Positions 62,268 to 64,000 of a stretch of 64,000 bases of DNA are shown here, piece by piece. Under the pieces are notes generated by a model that saw only the letters and a list, made by a program, of their open reading frames with translations, did no database searches and was not told where the DNA came from. Source of the DNA: Malurus cyaneus samueli (lineage: Eukaryota; Chordata; Aves; Passeriformes; Maluridae); contig CM019215.1 of the NCBI GenBank assembly GCA_009741485.1, positions 83,315,772 to 83,379,771 of the forward strand, given 5' to 3'. Position 1 is the first letter of the stretch, and the number at the start of each line of letters is the position of its first letter. The translations under genes and the position numbers were made by a program.

Positions 62268-63901
62268 TCAGACTTGCCGCAGTCGTAGACGAAGGCGGAG
62301 GTGCGGTACAGCGGCTGGCTGCCGGGGAAGGCCATCTGACAGCCCCGCCGCCCCGCCCCCGCCACCGCCGCCGCGCCCCCTGCCCCGCCGCCTTCCGCCG
62401 CCGCCGCCGCCGCCGCCGGCGAGGCGCTGACCCCAGGCCGCGGGCCTCGACACCTCTCGGGGGCCGCGGCAAAGCCCTGCTGCGGCCCCGCGTAGCCCGC
62501 CGCGCCGCAGCGGGCCAGCTCCCCCGCGCCGCCGCCGCTGCCGCCGCCGCCGCCCGCGCCTGTTGAGGTACCAGGATGCCAGGCGGCCCTGGTGGGGTGC
62601 GGTGGTGCCCCTCCTGGTGGCCGCCCGCCGCCCGCCGCCGCCGCCCCGCCGCCCCGCCGCCGCCGCCCCCGCCACCGCCGCCGCCGCCGCCGCGCCGCGG
62701 GCATCGCGTACTCGGGCAGCGGTCTCGGCGGGGCTGCGGCCGCGGCGCAGGTGGCGGGCCGCTCGGCGCCTCCCGCCGCCGGTACAGGCTCATGGCCTGC
62801 TGTTGCGTGGTAGGTGCCGGCGGCGGCGCCGGCGGCCGCCTGGCGCAGGGGGAGCCGTAAGACGGAGCTGTGTCGGCGAGTATCCGCCGAGGGACAGGGC
62901 GGCGGGAGCCGGTGCGCGGCGGCGGCGGGGCGCAGGAGGCCGGCCGCCCAGCTCGGCGGCGGCCTTGCGGCGAGCCCCGCAGCGAGGTCATGATGTTGTC
63001 CACGCTGAGCCCGGGCCGTGGTGGTTGGGTGGCGGCGGGGCGGCGGCGGCGGCGGCGGCGGGGCTCGGGGGCCTCCAGGCTGAGGGAGCGGCTGGAGGGA
63101 GGGTGCTGCGGGGGTGCCGCCGCTGGAGAGGCTGCTGCTGCTGTCGGGGCTCTCGATCTTGGGCAGCGGCGCGGCGGCGGGCGGGGCCGGGGGGGGACAC
63201 GGCCTGCGGCGGCGGGCGTGCCGTTCTCCGTCTTGATGTCCTGGTGCGGCGGCGGCGGCGCGGCGCTGCCTCGGCGGGGCCGCCCTCGGGCTCGGCGGCG
63301 CGGGCGGGCGGCGGGCGCGGCGGGGCATGATCCTTGAGATGCAGGCGGTCCTTCTCCTCCTTGTCCTTGACGGCGTCCTTCTTCTTGAAGCGGCGGCGAC
63401 GGCGGAGGAAGCTGCCGTTCTCGAACATGTTGTAGGAGTCGGGGTCGAGGGTCCAGTAGCTGCCCTTGCCGGGCTTCTTGTCGTCGCGGGGCACCTTGAC
63501 GAAGCACTCGTTGAGGGAGAGGTTGTGGCGGATGCTGTTCTGCCAGCCCTGCTTGTTGTCCCGGTAGAAAGGGAACCGCTCCATGATGAACTGGTAGATC
63601 CCGTTCAAGGTGATCTTCTTATCGGGAGCGTTCTGGATGGCCATGGTGATGAGGGCGATGTAGCTGTAGGGCGGCTTCACCATATCCTTGGGCTGCGGCG
63701 GTGGCGTGTAGGGCCCGTAGGCTCGGGCCATGCCGGCCGGGTACTGCTCGTGGGCCGGGTGGAGTACATGCTCATCGGGCGGCATGGCCGTGTAGCCCCC
63801 GCCGGCCGCCGCCGCAGCGGCGCGGTAGTAGCTCTGCTCTCCGCCGAGGTACGGCACCACTCCTAGGGAGTTGGGACTGGACACGGAGTAGCGAGCCTGC
63901 T
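62268..63901 (-). CDS. FOXC1: FOXC1 forkhead transcription factor, single exon, reading frame disrupted by indels
   Basis: FOXC1 is a nuclear forkhead transcription factor for neural crest, eye, somite, heart and vessel development. The N-terminus reads [18 protein letters not shown], followed by an intact forkhead domain ([11 protein letters not shown] to [10 protein letters not shown]). C-terminal landmarks then appear in order but in three different frames: QDIKTENGT (63217-63243), [11 protein letters not shown] (about 63130-63163), [14 protein letters not shown] (about 62965-63006), GTYH (62807-62818), QAMSLY (62782-62799), [11 protein letters not shown] (62562-62594) and [15 protein letters not shown] to FVYDC (from 62341). 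The start ATG is missing one base at the 63900/63901 junction, and the TGA at 62268-62270 is out of frame by one. The total span fits the usual length of about 550 residues. FOXC2 is less likely because of the C-terminal peptides. The gene is probably intact in the animal and the record is faulty. Confidence 0.95.
63378..63677 (-). other. FOXC1: Forkhead (winged-helix) DNA-binding domain of FOXC1
   Basis: This is about 100 residues uninterrupted in one frame, from [15 protein letters not shown] to the basic tail RRRRRFKKK. The recognition helix [13 protein letters not shown] lies at 63501-63539. All family landmarks are present: the KPPYSY start, the QGWQNS run, the [10 protein letters not shown] wing-1 region, and the basic C-terminal wing that also serves as a nuclear localisation signal. 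No substitution in a known DNA-contact residue is evident. This is the only long part of the gene with no frame break, which argues against it being a decayed copy. Confidence 0.97.
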
Positions 63902-64000
63902 GTTCCTCCCGTCAGCTTTTCCCCCACCCTCCCCGGCCGGACCAAACAGCTCGTCCCTTCCCTCCACCCTCCGGCCGGGTCGCGTCTCTCTCTTTTTTTT
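63902..64000 (-). other. FOXC1: FOXC1 5' untranslated region / promoter-proximal DNA (cut by window edge)
   Basis: The GC-rich DNA immediately upstream of the FOXC1 start ends in a short CT/T run at the window edge. No TATA box is visible in this fragment. The transcription start probably lies outside the window. Confidence 0.6.

Noticed and set aside
61999..63507. 502- and 407-codon minus-strand ORFs over the FOXC1 C-terminal half
   Set aside because: They are alternating wrong-frame readings of FOXC1. Each contains some true FOXC1 peptides but neither is the protein.
62268..63901. FOXC1 as a processed or decayed pseudogene
   Set aside because: The forkhead domain is perfect, the locus sits in the expected position beside GMDS, and every conserved C-terminal peptide persists. 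A neutral pseudogene would show substitutions too.
1..64000. Endogenous retrovirus, DNA transposon, CRISPR or prokaryotic operon features
   Set aside because: No LTR pair, retroviral or transposase motif, spaced direct-repeat array or operon structure was seen. The CR1 fragments are the only recognisable mobile elements.

Overview
The window is vertebrate nuclear DNA, most likely from a bird. Three CR1-type LINE fragments are the only transposons I recognise. There are no SINEs, the intronic DNA is otherwise mostly unique and CpG-poor, and a very GC-rich developmental gene carries the kind of indel damage often seen in avian assemblies. A non-avian reptile cannot be excluded. There is no bacterial, viral or CRISPR content. 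Nearly all open reading frames of 60 codons or more are chance ORFs.

Two genes are recognisable and they converge (tail to tail). GMDS (GDP-mannose 4,6-dehydratase) runs on the plus strand. Its last two coding exons are at 49728-49796 and 50133-50195, and the terminal peptide ends in NPNA followed by a stop. Everything from 1 to 49727 reads as one incomplete GMDS intron; I found no other GMDS exon in it. FOXC1, a single-exon forkhead transcription factor gene, runs on the minus strand at about 62268-63901, and the window ends in its 5' leader. This GMDS-FOXC1 adjacency is the known vertebrate arrangement.

Layout: 1-42 kb is AT-rich intron with simple repeats, one degraded CR1 (about 18.9-19.15 kb), a 10-N gap (41237-41246) and several stretches that look like conserved regulatory DNA, notably 11.88-11.99, 14.64-14.83 and 20.95-21.50 kb. 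A CR1 lies at 41.9-42.3 kb. An orphan CpG-rich block at 42.5-43.3 kb is followed by a GATA-motif cluster, and another CR1 lies at 44.9-45.15 kb. The GMDS 3' end occupies 49.7-50.6 kb. The 50.6-62.3 kb stretch, which is the 3' flank of FOXC1, alternates CpG-dense blocks with AT-rich non-repetitive blocks carrying homeodomain, FOX and SOX-like motifs. This is the usual look of a regulatory domain around a developmental transcription factor. FOXC1 fills the last 1.7 kb.

The most notable observation is that FOXC1 as written cannot be read in one frame. Family-specific peptides appear in order in all three minus-strand frames. The start ATG and the stop are each displaced by a single missing base, while the forkhead DNA-binding domain is intact. 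Sequence or consensus error in GC-rich DNA is the likeliest cause. I found no undescribed biological system here; the regulatory findings are motif-based hypotheses.
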